Part shown: positions 18,536 through 27,468 of the stretch, one piece after another
How positions within the stretch are numbered: position 1 is the first letter of the stretch
How the letters are laid out: each line of letters begins with the position of its first letter
DNA from: Phycisphaerae bacterium
GTDB lineage: Bacteria > Planctomycetota > Phycisphaerae > Sedimentisphaerales > UBA12454
Direction: 5' to 3'
Length of the DNA stretch: 64,000 nt
NCBI GenBank assembly: GCA_041652575.1
Contig: JBAZHC010000012.1
Location: 44,820-108,819, forward strand
Position numbers and translations under genes: made by a program
The notes under the pieces: generated by a model
Databases searched by the model: none
Told to the model about the DNA's origin: nothing
What the model saw: the letters and a program-made list of their open reading frames with translations, nothing else

Positions 18536-20353
18536 ATGAACAATGCATCAGAAAAAAAATGGATATTATTTATTGTCGCGGCATTGGCGATAATAACTCT
18601 TGGGGTTTATTATCAGGTTTGCGGACATGATTTTATCAGTTACGATGATGCCGTTTATGTTTCGCAAAACCCGAACGTTCAGGCCGGCGTTAAGCTTAAA
18701 ACCATTCAGTGGGCCTTTACTTCCGGCTATGCCGCCAACTGGCATCCTTTAACATGGATTTCGCATATGCTGGACTGGCAGTTTTTCGGCTCTAATCCGG
18801 CAGGCCATCATCTTACAAATCTTGTTTTTCATATTTTAAACACTCTGCTGCTCTTTGTTGTTCTGAAACAAATGACATCTGTACTTTGGCAAAGCGCGTT
18901 TGTGGCGGCCTTATTCGCTCTGCATCCGCTGCACGTTGAATCCGTCGCATGGATAGCTGAACGCAAAGATGTGTTAAGTGCCTTCTTTTGGCTGCTCACG
19001 ATGGCGGCGTATCTGCGTTATGTCAAAAATCCCGGCGCCGCCCCTTATCTGCTGACGCTGCTGACATTTGCTCTCGGCCTGATGTCAAAGCCTATGCTCG
19101 TAACTTTACCGTTTGTGCTTTTGCTTTTGGACTATTGGCCGCTCGAACGTTTTCAAAGACGGATACCTTACCGGTTGATTGTGGAAAAAATTCCTTTATT
19201 TTTTCTCTCGGCGGTTTCAAGTGTCGTTACTTTTTTTGTACAGTGGGGCAGTGGGGCGTTATCGCCGTTTATTGTGACTCCTCTAAAATTTCGTGTTTCC
19301 AACGCCGTCATCTCTTATGTCGGATACATAGGCAAAATGATTTGGCCGGACCGATTAGCCGTATTTTATCCGCATCTCGGCCAAAACCTATCTATTCTAT
19401 ATATTGTGATGTCAGCAGCTTTTCTGTTGGCCGTAACAATTGTCATACTTCGATTCGCTAAAAAACGCAGATACCTCGTTACGGGCTGGTTTTGGTATAT
19501 TGGAACGCTTGTGCCCGTCATCGGTTTTGTGCAGGTTGGCAGTCAGGCCATGGCCGACCGTTATAGTTATATCACCCTGACTGGTCTGTTTATTATCATC
19601 GCATGGGGAATTCCGGATTTACTTGCAAAATGGCGGTATAAAAAAATTGTACTTACACTTTCTGCGATACTGGTTATTTCAGCGGTGTCGATATGCAGCT
19701 ATTTTCAGCTTCGCTGCTGGCAGAATAGTTTAACTTTGTTTCAGCACGCCCTTGATGTTACCGAAGATAATCATATCGCGCACCTTCACATAGCGAAATA
19801 TATGTGCGACGAGGGCAAACCTGATGAAGGTATCAGGGAGTATAAAAAATACCTCCGGATGAGACCTGATGATGCGGATGTAATCAGTGACCTTGGCGCT
19901 GTACTCTGTCGGCAGGGCAGGCTCGATGAGGGTATCAGTGAGTATAAAAAATATCTCCGGATAAAGCCTGATAATTCTAATGTGCTCAATGATATCGGCG
20001 TTGCGCTCAGTCGGCAGGGCAAGTTAGATGAAGCTGTCGAATACTTTAATCAATCTCTGCGGGTAAAACCTGATTTTGCCGCGGCCCATGCCAATTTAGG
20101 CTATGCCCTGTCCCGCCGGGACGATTACAATGACGCTGTTGTACATCTTGACGAGGCGCTGCGGCTTGACCCTGACTTTGTTTTGGCGCATTATCACCTT
20201 GGACAGATTCTGGCGCAGAAAGGGGAAATCCCCCAGGCCGTCGCGCACTTCGAAAAAGCTCTCGAATTATGCCGATCTCCTGAACAGGAATTGCTTAAAA
20301 AGAAAATTGAAAATCAGTTAACCTTGTATAATAGTAACCCCGGAAATGAATAA
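18536..20353 (+). CDS. TMTC-like membrane glycosyltransferase with TPR array, paralog 2
   Basis: 605-residue paralog of the neighbouring genes. Hydrophobic helices fill about residues 10-395, with the acidic motif Y-D-D (about residue 34) and the H-P-L-H-V-E-S-V-A-W motif (about residue 132) that characterises this family. About five TPR units occupy residues 415-590. Its ATG directly follows the previous stop codon, and its last 8 bases overlap the next gene, so the three are one operon. Annotation pipelines often call these proteins only TPR proteins. The membrane half suggests an enzymatic GT-C role such as O-glycosylation of exported proteins, but no substrate can be inferred. Confidence 0.77.
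   Translation: MNNASEKKWILFIVAALAIITLGVYYQVCGHDFISYDDAVYVSQNPNVQAGVKLKTIQWAFTSGYAANWHPLTWISHMLDWQFFGSNPAGHHLTNLVFHILNTLLLFVVLKQMTSVLWQSAFVAALFALHPLHVESVAWIAERKDVLSAFFWLLTMAAYLRYVKNPGAAPYLLTLLTFALGLMSKPMLVTLPFVLLLLDYWPLERFQRRIPYRLIVEKIPLFFLSAVSSVVTFFVQWGSGALSPFIVTPLKFRVSNAVISYVGYIGKMIWPDRLAVFYPHLGQNLSILYIVMSAAFLLAVTIVILRFAKKRRYLVTGWFWYIGTLVPVIGFVQVGSQAMADRYSYITLTGLFIIIAWGIPDLLAKWRYKKIVLTLSAILVISAVSICSYFQLRCWQNSLTLFQHALDVTEDNHIAHLHIAKYMCDEGKPDEGIREYKKYLRMRPDDADVISDLGAVLCRQGRLDEGISEYKKYLRIKPDNSNVLNDIGVALSRQGKLDEAVEYFNQSLRVKPDFAAAHANLGYALSRRDDYNDAVVHLDEALRLDPDFVLAHYHLGQILAQKGEIPQAVAHFEKALELCRSPEQELLKKKIENQLTLYNSNPGNE
19823..20026 (+). repeat. Two near-identical 102-bp tandem units encoding TPRs
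   Basis: Units beginning at 19823 and 19925 are clearly similar at DNA level (GATGA-GG-TATCAG, then AGTATAAAAAATA, then CTCCGGAT). Each encodes one 34-residue TPR. The DNA similarity indicates a recent in-frame unit duplication and possible length variation. Confidence 0.8.
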
Positions 20354-22391
20354 CAGATTTACAAAATATCGCGGTATTTTGATTTGCCTGTCGCTGGCGA
20401 TAGTGACATTTGCTGTTTTTTACCAAATGCACCGTTTTAAATTTATTACTTTTGACGACCCCGATTATGTCTTTGAAAACAGGAATATCCAGGCCGGCAT
20501 CACGCCTGAAACCGTCAAATGGGCATTTACTACCAGTCACGCTGCCAACTGGCATCCGGTAACATGGCTTTCGCATATGCTCGACTGGCGGCTCTTTGGT
20601 TCTAACGCCGGCGGTCATCATCTTACCAGCCTTATATTTCACATCGCGAATACTCTGCTGCTTTTTATTGTCCTCTATCAAATGACATCTGCGACCTGGC
20701 AAAGTGCTTTTGTCGCTGCTATGTTTGCCCTTCATCCGATGCACGTCGAATCTGTTGCGTGGGTTTCCGAGCGTAAAGATGTCCTGAGTACTTTTTTCGG
20801 GATGCTTACGATGTTGGCATATCTGCGATACGCCAAAAAACCCGGCATTGTACGGTATATGCTGATAGTTTTGACTTTTGCTCTCGGTTTGATGTCAAAA
20901 CCTATGCTCGTTACTCTGCCTTTTGTGTTACTCCTTTTGGATTATTGGCCATTGAGCAGACTTGGTTCGAAACGTTCGCTGTTTTATTTAATCGTCGAGA
21001 AAATTCCGTTATTTGTAATGGTCTTTGTATCGTGTACTGTTACATTTATTTTTCAGAAACAGGGCGGGGCAATGTCAGGAAAGAGATACGATTTCCTCGT
21101 CCGTTTTGCCAATGCCATTATTTCCTATATACAGTATATCATCAAAATGATTTGGCCTGTCCGGCTGTCATATTTTTATTCGCACCCCGGCGAAAATATA
21201 TCTGTTCTATATGCCGTAACAGCAGCAGTTATTTTGCTGACCGTGACAATTCTTATTCTTCGCCTGGCCGGGAAACACAAATATCTGGTTACAGGCTGGT
21301 TTTGGTATATTGGAACACTTGCGCCCGTTATCGGATTTGTTCAGGTTGGTGCCCAGGCTATGGCCGACCGCTACAGCTACATCACTTTAACAGGTTTATT
21401 CATTATGATAGCCTGGGGCTTGCCGGAGCTGTTAGGAAAATGGAAATATAAAAAAAACGTACTTGTTTCATTTGCGATACTGATAATTTTTGCAATGTCG
21501 ATTTGCACATGGTTCCAGCTTGGCTATTGGGCGGACAGCAAAACTTTATATCAGCACGCTCTCGATGTAACCACGGATAATTATACAGCGAATATTCATA
21601 TGTCTGAATCTATGAGAGAGCAGGGCAATCTGGATGATTCGCTTTACTATTGTTCCCAGGCTATTCGAATTATGCCGGGCGCGGTACGGGGACATCTCAG
21701 AATGGGCTATCTCCTGCGGCAGGCCGGCAGGCTCGATGAATCTGCCCGGGAGTACCAAAAATGTCTTCAGGCAAGGCCGAATGATTCAAATGCGTTAAAT
21801 GGTCTTGGTGCTACGCTTAGTCGGCAGGGCAAATATGACCAGGCCGTCGAATGCCTTGCCAAAGCTCTGCGAATAAGGCCGAGTTATGCCGCTGCTCATG
21901 ACAATATGGGTCATGTTCTGGCAATTCAGGGGAAATTAGATGAGGCTGTCGTTCATCTTAACGAAGCCCTGAGGCTTAATCCTGATTTTGCTTTGGCGCA
22001 CTATCATCTCGGACAAGTGCAAATGCAAAGAGGCGAAATCAATGAAGCTGTCGCGCACTTTGATGAGGCTTTAAAGCTTAACCCTGACTGGTTTGAGCCA
22101 ATGAATGGCTTGTCCTGGCTGCTGGCGGTAAGTAAAAACAATACAGTTCACAATCCCGACAAAGCGGTCAATCTTGCCATGCGAGCCTGCGAACTTACTG
22201 ACTACAAGAACCCTGAAATACTGGACACGTTGGCTGTTGCTTATGCCGCAACCGGCGATTTTGATAAAGCTGTCGAAACAGTACAAAAAGCTTTGGAATT
22301 ATGCAAATCTTCCAAACAGGAAGATCTTAAAAAGGAAATTGAAAATAGGCTGGCCTTATACAAAGCGGGCGAACCTTATGTCGAAAATTAG
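20346..22391 (+). CDS. TMTC-like membrane glycosyltransferase with long TPR array, paralog 3
   Basis: 681-residue paralog. The membrane half (about residues 10-395) is very similar to paralog 2, including T-F-D-D at about residue 38, H-P-M-H-V-E-S-V-A-W, and the M-S-K-P-M-L-V-T-L-P-F-V-L-L-L-L-D-Y-W-P stretch. The tail holds about seven TPR units, the longest of the three. Its ATG at 20346 lies inside the end of the previous gene, an 8-bp overlap that implies coupled translation. The three tandem copies with growing TPR arrays (two, about five, about seven) suggest duplication followed by different partner or acceptor choice. Its stop at 22391 ends the operon, but I see no clear terminator. 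Confidence 0.78.
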   Translation: MNNRFTKYRGILICLSLAIVTFAVFYQMHRFKFITFDDPDYVFENRNIQAGITPETVKWAFTTSHAANWHPVTWLSHMLDWRLFGSNAGGHHLTSLIFHIANTLLLFIVLYQMTSATWQSAFVAAMFALHPMHVESVAWVSERKDVLSTFFGMLTMLAYLRYAKKPGIVRYMLIVLTFALGLMSKPMLVTLPFVLLLLDYWPLSRLGSKRSLFYLIVEKIPLFVMVFVSCTVTFIFQKQGGAMSGKRYDFLVRFANAIISYIQYIIKMIWPVRLSYFYSHPGENISVLYAVTAAVILLTVTILILRLAGKHKYLVTGWFWYIGTLAPVIGFVQVGAQAMADRYSYITLTGLFIMIAWGLPELLGKWKYKKNVLVSFAILIIFAMSICTWFQLGYWADSKTLYQHALDVTTDNYTANIHMSESMREQGNLDDSLYYCSQAIRIMPGAVRGHLRMGYLLRQAGRLDESAREYQKCLQARPNDSNALNGLGATLSRQGKYDQAVECLAKALRIRPSYAAAHDNMGHVLAIQGKLDEAVVHLNEALRLNPDFALAHYHLGQVQMQRGEINEAVAHFDEALKLNPDWFEPMNGLSWLLAVSKNNTVHNPDKAVNLAMRACELTDYKNPEILDTLAVAYAATGDFDKAVETVQKALELCKSSKQEDLKKEIENRLALYKAGEPYVEN

Positions 22392-22923
22392 TATAAGGAA
22401 TAAGTGCTGTTAAAAAGAAAATGTTAATAATTAATTAACTCAACCCCTCTTGTTATTTTCACAACATCCAAATTATATGCACCTTTACAATAATAAAAAT
22501 TCTTGGCAGGGGGGAAAATTTTTTGAAAATATACAATTTTTAAAACAGCCATAATCGTGGTCTATTGGCCTATACCGTATTTTTTCCGGACCTCACCTGT
22601 GAAATCTATTGTAACTTCTTTGAAACAAAGCGATTAAAGACTTTTCTGCGGTTGTGTCGGATTGCCGGATTATGTTCCCATAATTAACGCCAAAACAAGT
22701 GCTAAAATCTTGTTTTCCATAGCTTTAACGTCTTTGCGCGAAATCGACTTTATTAGTGCGCAAGATTGCCTTGTTTTTAATGTTCGTTTTTAAGACAATA
22801 TACAGGTAATGCGGCAGTGTTGTTACAGTATATGTTATGCTGGGTGTGTTGCCTGGCATAAGTTTGCAGATATAAGTAACGCGCGTATATTTTTTTATTA
22901 TTTTAGTTTTAAGGAGAGAGAAG
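22392..22923 (+). other. Long intergenic region upstream of the PEP-CTERM gene
   Basis: A stretch of 532 bp with no credible coding sequence and an AT-rich first part. It holds the GCGCAAA direct repeat at 22734-22765. It also has possible promoter elements: TTGCCT (22766-22771) just after the repeat, and a TTGCCT ... TATAAG pair with 16-bp spacing nearer the gene. The ribosome site AAGGAGAG lies just before the ATG at 22924. Confidence 0.6.
22734..22765. promoter_or_regulatory. Candidate operator: GCGC[A/G]A direct repeat, 22-bp spacing
   Basis: TGCGCGAAA (22735-22743) and TGCGCAAGA (22757-22765) are 22 bp apart. This is the same core and spacing as the pair at 6829-6860 in the symporter/GH95 region. 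The second half-site directly abuts a TTGCCT that could be a -35, the arrangement seen for AraC-type activators. Confidence 0.42.
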
Positions 22924-23916
22924 ATGAAGATGAAATGTTTTATTGTTTTGTTGGTATGTCTTATGGTGAGTGGTGCTTATGCATCTGTGTATCCTCTCAC
23001 GTCAGGCAATTGGAGCGATGCTGCCAATTGGAGCAAAAGCGTAGTTCCGCCTGATAGTGGTGACGAGATTAAGCTTGTCGGCTCGGAATCTGCTGAGACA
23101 GGTCAGGATTTTGTCATTACGGTCAACTCCACTCAAATCAACTATGCAACTACCAAGATAGACACAGCTCGCGGCAGCACTCTGTTGGTGACAGATGGTT
23201 ATATCGGCAGTGGCAGAGAAATGCACATTGGCGATGCCGGTGCATCAGGCAACGGTTCAGATGATGGCTTCCTGACAATAACCGGCGGCACAGTTGACAT
23301 TACAGGCAGCGGGAAGCTTTTCATTGGTTACAAAGCTCACGCTGTTGACAATGCGATTACTGGAGCCAAAGGCGGCACAGTTTCAATCAGCGGCGGTTAT
23401 TTAATTGGTACTGCCGGCAGAATATATGTTGCCTGCGCAAGTGCAGATGGTTCAATTGGAAAACTCTCTGTAACAGGCAGCGATGCAGTAATCAGCATGG
23501 GCGGTCAGATGTACATAGCAAATGACAGTTCGAGTGCATCCGGCAACACAGGCAACGCTACTGTCGAATTTAACGTTGTAGACGGCGATGTAAGCAAAAT
23601 ACAGGTGCTTGAAACTATCATTGATTCGCAGGATGAAGAAGCTGCAGTAGCAACGCTGCTTGTTAATTCAAGCGGCGCTGTACCGACGGGCGATATTGTG
23701 CTCATCGAGAATACAGGCACAGCCGATGTAGTCGGCGAATTTGATAATGCAGCCGAAGGCGCTCAGTTTAACGTTGGCGGAGTTATAATGACATTGACTT
23801 ATCAGTATGCTGCTGGCGTAGATGAAGTGACTAATGACATTGCACTGTTAATTCCGGAACCCGCAACAATTGCTTTACTCAGCCTTGGTATGTTTATCAT
23901 CAGACGTAAGAAATAA
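22924..23916 (+). CDS. PEP-CTERM sorted extracellular protein, repeat-rich
   Basis: Exported 330-residue protein. The signal peptide ends near A-Y-A-S (about residue 20). The body is G/T/S/V-rich with short repeated strands (for example T-I-T-G-G-T-V-D-I-T-G-S and S-I-S-G-G-Y), which suggests an autotransporter-like beta-helix or adhesin. The C-terminus is a canonical PEP-CTERM signal: P-E-P at about residue 311, a hydrophobic helix, then R-R-K-K. It is therefore expected to be cut by an exosortase/archaeosortase-type enzyme and placed on the cell surface. No exosortase gene is present here. AAGGAGAG before the ATG fixes the start, and a strong terminator follows. Confidence 0.88.
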   Translation: MKMKCFIVLLVCLMVSGAYASVYPLTSGNWSDAANWSKSVVPPDSGDEIKLVGSESAETGQDFVITVNSTQINYATTKIDTARGSTLLVTDGYIGSGREMHIGDAGASGNGSDDGFLTITGGTVDITGSGKLFIGYKAHAVDNAITGAKGGTVSISGGYLIGTAGRIYVACASADGSIGKLSVTGSDAVISMGGQMYIANDSSSASGNTGNATVEFNVVDGDVSKIQVLETIIDSQDEEAAVATLLVNSSGAVPTGDIVLIENTGTADVVGEFDNAAEGAQFNVGGVIMTLTYQYAAGVDEVTNDIALLIPEPATIALLSLGMFIIRRKK

Positions 23917-23934
23917 GTTTTGCTAAGCTTTAAT

Positions 23935-23974
23935 CTCAGGGCCGGCCCGATTGGGTCGGCCCTGAGAAAATTTT
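23935..23974 (+). terminator. Rho-independent terminator after the PEP-CTERM gene
   Basis: Long GC-rich stem CTCAGGGCCG/CGGCCCTGAG (23935-23944 with 23957-23966), extended inward by GCC/GGT pairs, followed by AAAATTTT. It lies 18 bp after the stop. Confidence 0.85.
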
Positions 23975-24177
23975 ACCGGCGTGGAGTTTCTACCGGTGTT
24001 CTTTTAAAAGTCGAGGCGTATATTATTTCAGGACATCTTTCCCGAATCTTAATAAATCCTGATTTTAGTCTGGGAACTTTTTATAAACTGTAATTATAAA
24101 GTTTGTATTTATTTTTTATCAACCGTATTTTCCCGGCGAAACGGGATGCTTTTATTGTCTTTAAGGAGGACATGGTT

Positions 24178-27100
24178 ATGAAAAATAGAGTGAAATGGAT
24201 GGCATTTATCGTAGTGGCATTGGTTTCTACCAGTGCATGGGCTGTGTGGGATCCCGATACAGACTCAAATCTGGAGTTCAATCTTGATTTCGAGAGTACC
24301 CCGTCAGCAATAACAACAGTCGATTCAGTGGCTGCGCTTACCGGAACGCTGGTGGATTATAATACTACCGGCCAGAGCGTGTGGAGAGCTACAGATGCCA
24401 TACGCGGCAGCAAATGCGCTGATTTTAATAATTTTTATGATGCCAGAGATGGCGCAGGCGATTTGAATGATTGCCATATAAGCCTTCCGCCGAATGGTCC
24501 TTTGTTCGAGTTTGGCGATGGTTGGCCGGGAACAGATAAAACCACGTTTGCCTTCTGGTTCAATATGCCGAACATACAATCCGGCACTTTTATCAGACAT
24601 ATAGGTATTTATGACCCTGAACCGGAGAATTTAACATATTATTGGGAAATACGTGTATATAACAGCAAATTGAGTTTTCGTCACGGACTGAATTGTCTGC
24701 GATTTGAAACGGCGGATTCTTTGAGTGCTCTGGGGGTTTCAAATAATACATGGCATCATGCTGTGGTTGTTATTGACAGAGAAAATTGCAGAGAAACAGC
24801 AGTTCCTACAAAGTCTCTAAGCAGCAAGATGTATATTGATGGCGCTGAAGTGCCTGTGGTCGTTACTGCTGTTAATGCTACTAATATGAATCTGGATTCA
24901 TATCCCTGGTATGATTCTCCCTTGAGGGTAGGAGCCGGCGACCGTGATTTTGACGGTTTACTGGATGAAGTACGTATTTACAGCCGTGATTTAAGTCCTT
25001 TGGACGTCAGTTTTCTTTATCAGAATAATCCCGATGCTGTACATACAACGGCTATTCTTCCCATTCCGGGTTCTTCGAATGTCGCTATTGCTGCTGATGT
25101 TAACTGGGTTCCTTCGACCGGCGTTTCGGCTCAGTATGTATATTTCGGCACAGACCCCAATATGCTTAATCTGCCGCTTGTGAAAACTATTTTGCATGAC
25201 GGCGATGTAAATGAGGTTAATAATACCGACCTTGGCGGCCCATTCCCGCTTGACGTCACATATTACTGGTATGTTAAGTCAACCATCGGCGGTGTTGATT
25301 CGAATAGTCCGCTGTGGTCTTTCACTACAGAAACGGGCAAGGCGTACGATCCGGTGCCGGCAGACAACCAGGAAGATGTTGATGTTAGTGACGTCAATAT
25401 ATACTGGTCTGCATCTGTTTCTGCTGAAAGTTTCGATGTTTATTTATCTAATAACTTGGCCAAAGTAGAGGCCATGGATGCTTGTCAGATTGCCGATGAT
25501 ATTACAATCACTCAAATTGATGATATTAACGCACCTCTGAGAAGCGAAACATATTATTGGCGTGTAGTCAGTAATTTCCCGACAGGTTCTGTGGCGGGAG
25601 ATATTTGGAGTTTCACTACCAGACCGTATGAACTTGTTTTCAATACGAGAAAGAATCATACGACAACTTATCAGGACTATGCTATTCCGGCACTTACCTG
25701 TTCACTTCATTCGGACGGCTGGACAGATGTCGTAACAGGTACTCTTGATACAGATGCCAATATAGTGGTCTTTAATTTCCCGAGCGGTTTTGATTATGAC
25801 AAGCGTTATGATATTACCGTCGTACCGGCTTATCGTGGTCAGGACGTTAATTCTACCACTAATATCAGGGGAATTAGCCTTAACGTAACGGGAGATTTCT
25901 ACTTCGATGGCAAGATAAGGCTTGCCGGTGAAGATCTTTTGGTTATATCTAATGATACACCTCTTGCTCGTTCCGGAGGTTTCGTCGGACCGCGACATAA
26001 CAGCGGTACAACAGGGTCTCTTCCTGACAGTGGAAGCTGGACGGCCATAAACATATCGGCTCCATATTATAACAGGTATAACAACACTACTGGATCTACA
26101 ACTTCTAAGGATGTATTTGTTCCGACGGCCAAAGGCAGGTCTCTATTTGGCCCCGGCATTGGCGTAAATCCTCCATATAAGGGCGGCGGCGGCGGCGGTT
26201 ATGGCGGTAACGGCGGCGATTCCGGCCGTGGTTATTTCTTTGGCGTATTTTCCGGCGGATACTCTTATGGCAGTAAAGATGTACCTGTTCCATTTGGCGG
26301 CAGCGGCGGCGGATGGGGCGGACAAGCTGCTGGAACTTCCGGTGCCGGCGGTATCGAAATTATCGCTACAGGCAATGTAGTTTTAGACAGCAATTCTGAA
26401 ATACGTGCCAATGGCGGCGATGCATTGTATTCTCCGACTGATTATCCGGGCGGCGGCGGTGCCGGCGGTTCGGTAAAGATTATTGCCGGCGGCAGCTTCA
26501 CCAATAAGGGTACTATTAATGTGAATGGCGGTCAGGGTGGAAACACCAGTAAACAGGCTAATGAATGCGGCGGCGGCGGTGCCGGCGGTCGCGTAGCCGT
26601 TTTCTACGGAACTACTGCCGACGTCAGTGAGGGTGTTATTACTGCTCGCGGCGGTTCAAAAGGATTTTATGGCATCGGCGGCGCTTCTATCGCTGAAGAT
26701 GGCCAGAATGGTACTATATTCATTACAAAGAGTTCAGATATATCACCTAAGAGAGCTTCTGCTCCGACGCCGAAAAATGGCGACAAGAAGGTTTATTGTG
26801 CTACTGACCCGTGTACGATTCAACTGAAATGGTACTCCGGTTACGGCGCTGCAAATGATAGAGTTTGGTTCGGTACTTCTTCGACCAGTCTGGCTCCGCT
26901 TGGTACTGCGGCAACAGCGGCTACTCGCGGCCAGCACAGTATTTCTAAAAGTGTTAATAAGGACCAGACTTACTACTGGCAGGTTAAAAGCGATAGCAAT
27001 TCTATCCCAAGCGAGATATGGTCATTTCAGACGGTTGGCTGGCAGTGTCCGGTTGCGGTTAATCCCGGTTCCCATGGCACTACTCTGGTCTATGTTGCCG

Positions 27101-27288
27101 GACCAACATGGGATACCAATGGCGATTGTGTCCTTAATGCGGAAGATTTCTGGTATTTTGCTAAAGATTGGAGAATAACAAGAGAATCCGGTACTCAGGA
27201 TTACACGCTTGATAACCCGGAATTGCAGATATTCGCGTCAGAATGGATGCTTTGCATCCATAGAACAGACGGCTGTATAGGCTGGTAA
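24178..27288 (+). CDS. Large secreted LamG / Fn3-like / glycine-rich protein with dockerin-like end
   Basis: Exported multidomain protein of 1036 residues. The signal peptide ends near T-S-A-W-A. A LamG-like concanavalin fold covers about residues 30-265 and closes with D-G-L-L-D-E-V-R-I-Y-S-R. Two Fn3/Ig-like domains follow (about 270-510). A long glycine-rich region has G-G-G-G-G-Y-G-G-N-G-G and G-G-G-G-A-G-G blocks (about 660-835). Another Ig-like domain and a dockerin-like cassette (D-T-N-G-D-C-V-L-N-A-E-D) finish it. I chose ATG 24178-24180 because AAGGAGGA is 7 nt upstream. An ATG at 24172 is too close to that site. The likely role is glycan binding or surface attachment. No catalytic domain was recognised. 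Confidence 0.82.
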   Translation: MKNRVKWMAFIVVALVSTSAWAVWDPDTDSNLEFNLDFESTPSAITTVDSVAALTGTLVDYNTTGQSVWRATDAIRGSKCADFNNFYDARDGAGDLNDCHISLPPNGPLFEFGDGWPGTDKTTFAFWFNMPNIQSGTFIRHIGIYDPEPENLTYYWEIRVYNSKLSFRHGLNCLRFETADSLSALGVSNNTWHHAVVVIDRENCRETAVPTKSLSSKMYIDGAEVPVVVTAVNATNMNLDSYPWYDSPLRVGAGDRDFDGLLDEVRIYSRDLSPLDVSFLYQNNPDAVHTTAILPIPGSSNVAIAADVNWVPSTGVSAQYVYFGTDPNMLNLPLVKTILHDGDVNEVNNTDLGGPFPLDVTYYWYVKSTIGGVDSNSPLWSFTTETGKAYDPVPADNQEDVDVSDVNIYWSASVSAESFDVYLSNNLAKVEAMDACQIADDITITQIDDINAPLRSETYYWRVVSNFPTGSVAGDIWSFTTRPYELVFNTRKNHTTTYQDYAIPALTCSLHSDGWTDVVTGTLDTDANIVVFNFPSGFDYDKRYDITVVPAYRGQDVNSTTNIRGISLNVTGDFYFDGKIRLAGEDLLVISNDTPLARSGGFVGPRHNSGTTGSLPDSGSWTAINISAPYYNRYNNTTGSTTSKDVFVPTAKGRSLFGPGIGVNPPYKGGGGGGYGGNGGDSGRGYFFGVFSGGYSYGSKDVPVPFGGSGGGWGGQAAGTSGAGGIEIIATGNVVLDSNSEIRANGGDALYSPTDYPGGGGAGGSVKIIAGGSFTNKGTINVNGGQGGNTSKQANECGGGGAGGRVAVFYGTTADVSEGVITARGGSKGFYGIGGASIAEDGQNGTIFITKSSDISPKRASAPTPKNGDKKVYCATDPCTIQLKWYSGYGAANDRVWFGTSSTSLAPLGTAATAATRGQHSISKSVNKDQTYYWQVKSDSNSIPSEIWSFQTVGWQCPVAVNPGSHGTTLVYVAGPTWDTNGDCVLNAEDFWYFAKDWRITRESGTQDYTLDNPELQIFASEWMLCIHRTDGCIGW

Positions 27289-27364
27289 TTAATGTAAATA
27301 TGAACCTATTGTAGGTATATAACGTACGATATGGTATAAGTGAATGTATTATAAGACTCTTATT

Positions 27365-27388
27365 GCGACCCCGAGAAATCGGGGTCGC
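27365..27388 (+). terminator. Strong hairpin after the LamG/glycine-rich gene
   Basis: Perfect 10-bp stem GCGACCCCGA/TCGGGGTCGC with a GAAA tetraloop. It lacks a T-run, so it may act as a 3-prime stability element rather than a classical terminator. Confidence 0.6.
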
Positions 27389-27468
27389 AATTGGGAGTTA
27401 GGGCGGCTATAATAAGTTATATAAGTAATAGGTTAACAAAATCGGGTTTTGATTAAAGGAACGAAGCC

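Noticed and set aside
19823..20290. Regularly spaced repeats that could suggest a CRISPR or satellite array
   Set aside because: They are 102-bp in-frame TPR codons without unique spacers.
23975..24010. GTTTCTACC-containing segment after the PEP-CTERM terminator, reminiscent of a purine riboswitch core
   Set aside because: The flanking stems and the second conserved loop of the purine aptamer are missing. Only a 5-bp ACCGG/CCGGT pairing surrounds it, so the match is incidental.
26161..26600. GGCGGC-rich stretch as a low-complexity DNA repeat
   Set aside because: It is the coding sequence of the glycine-rich region in the 24178-27288 gene and needs no separate entry.
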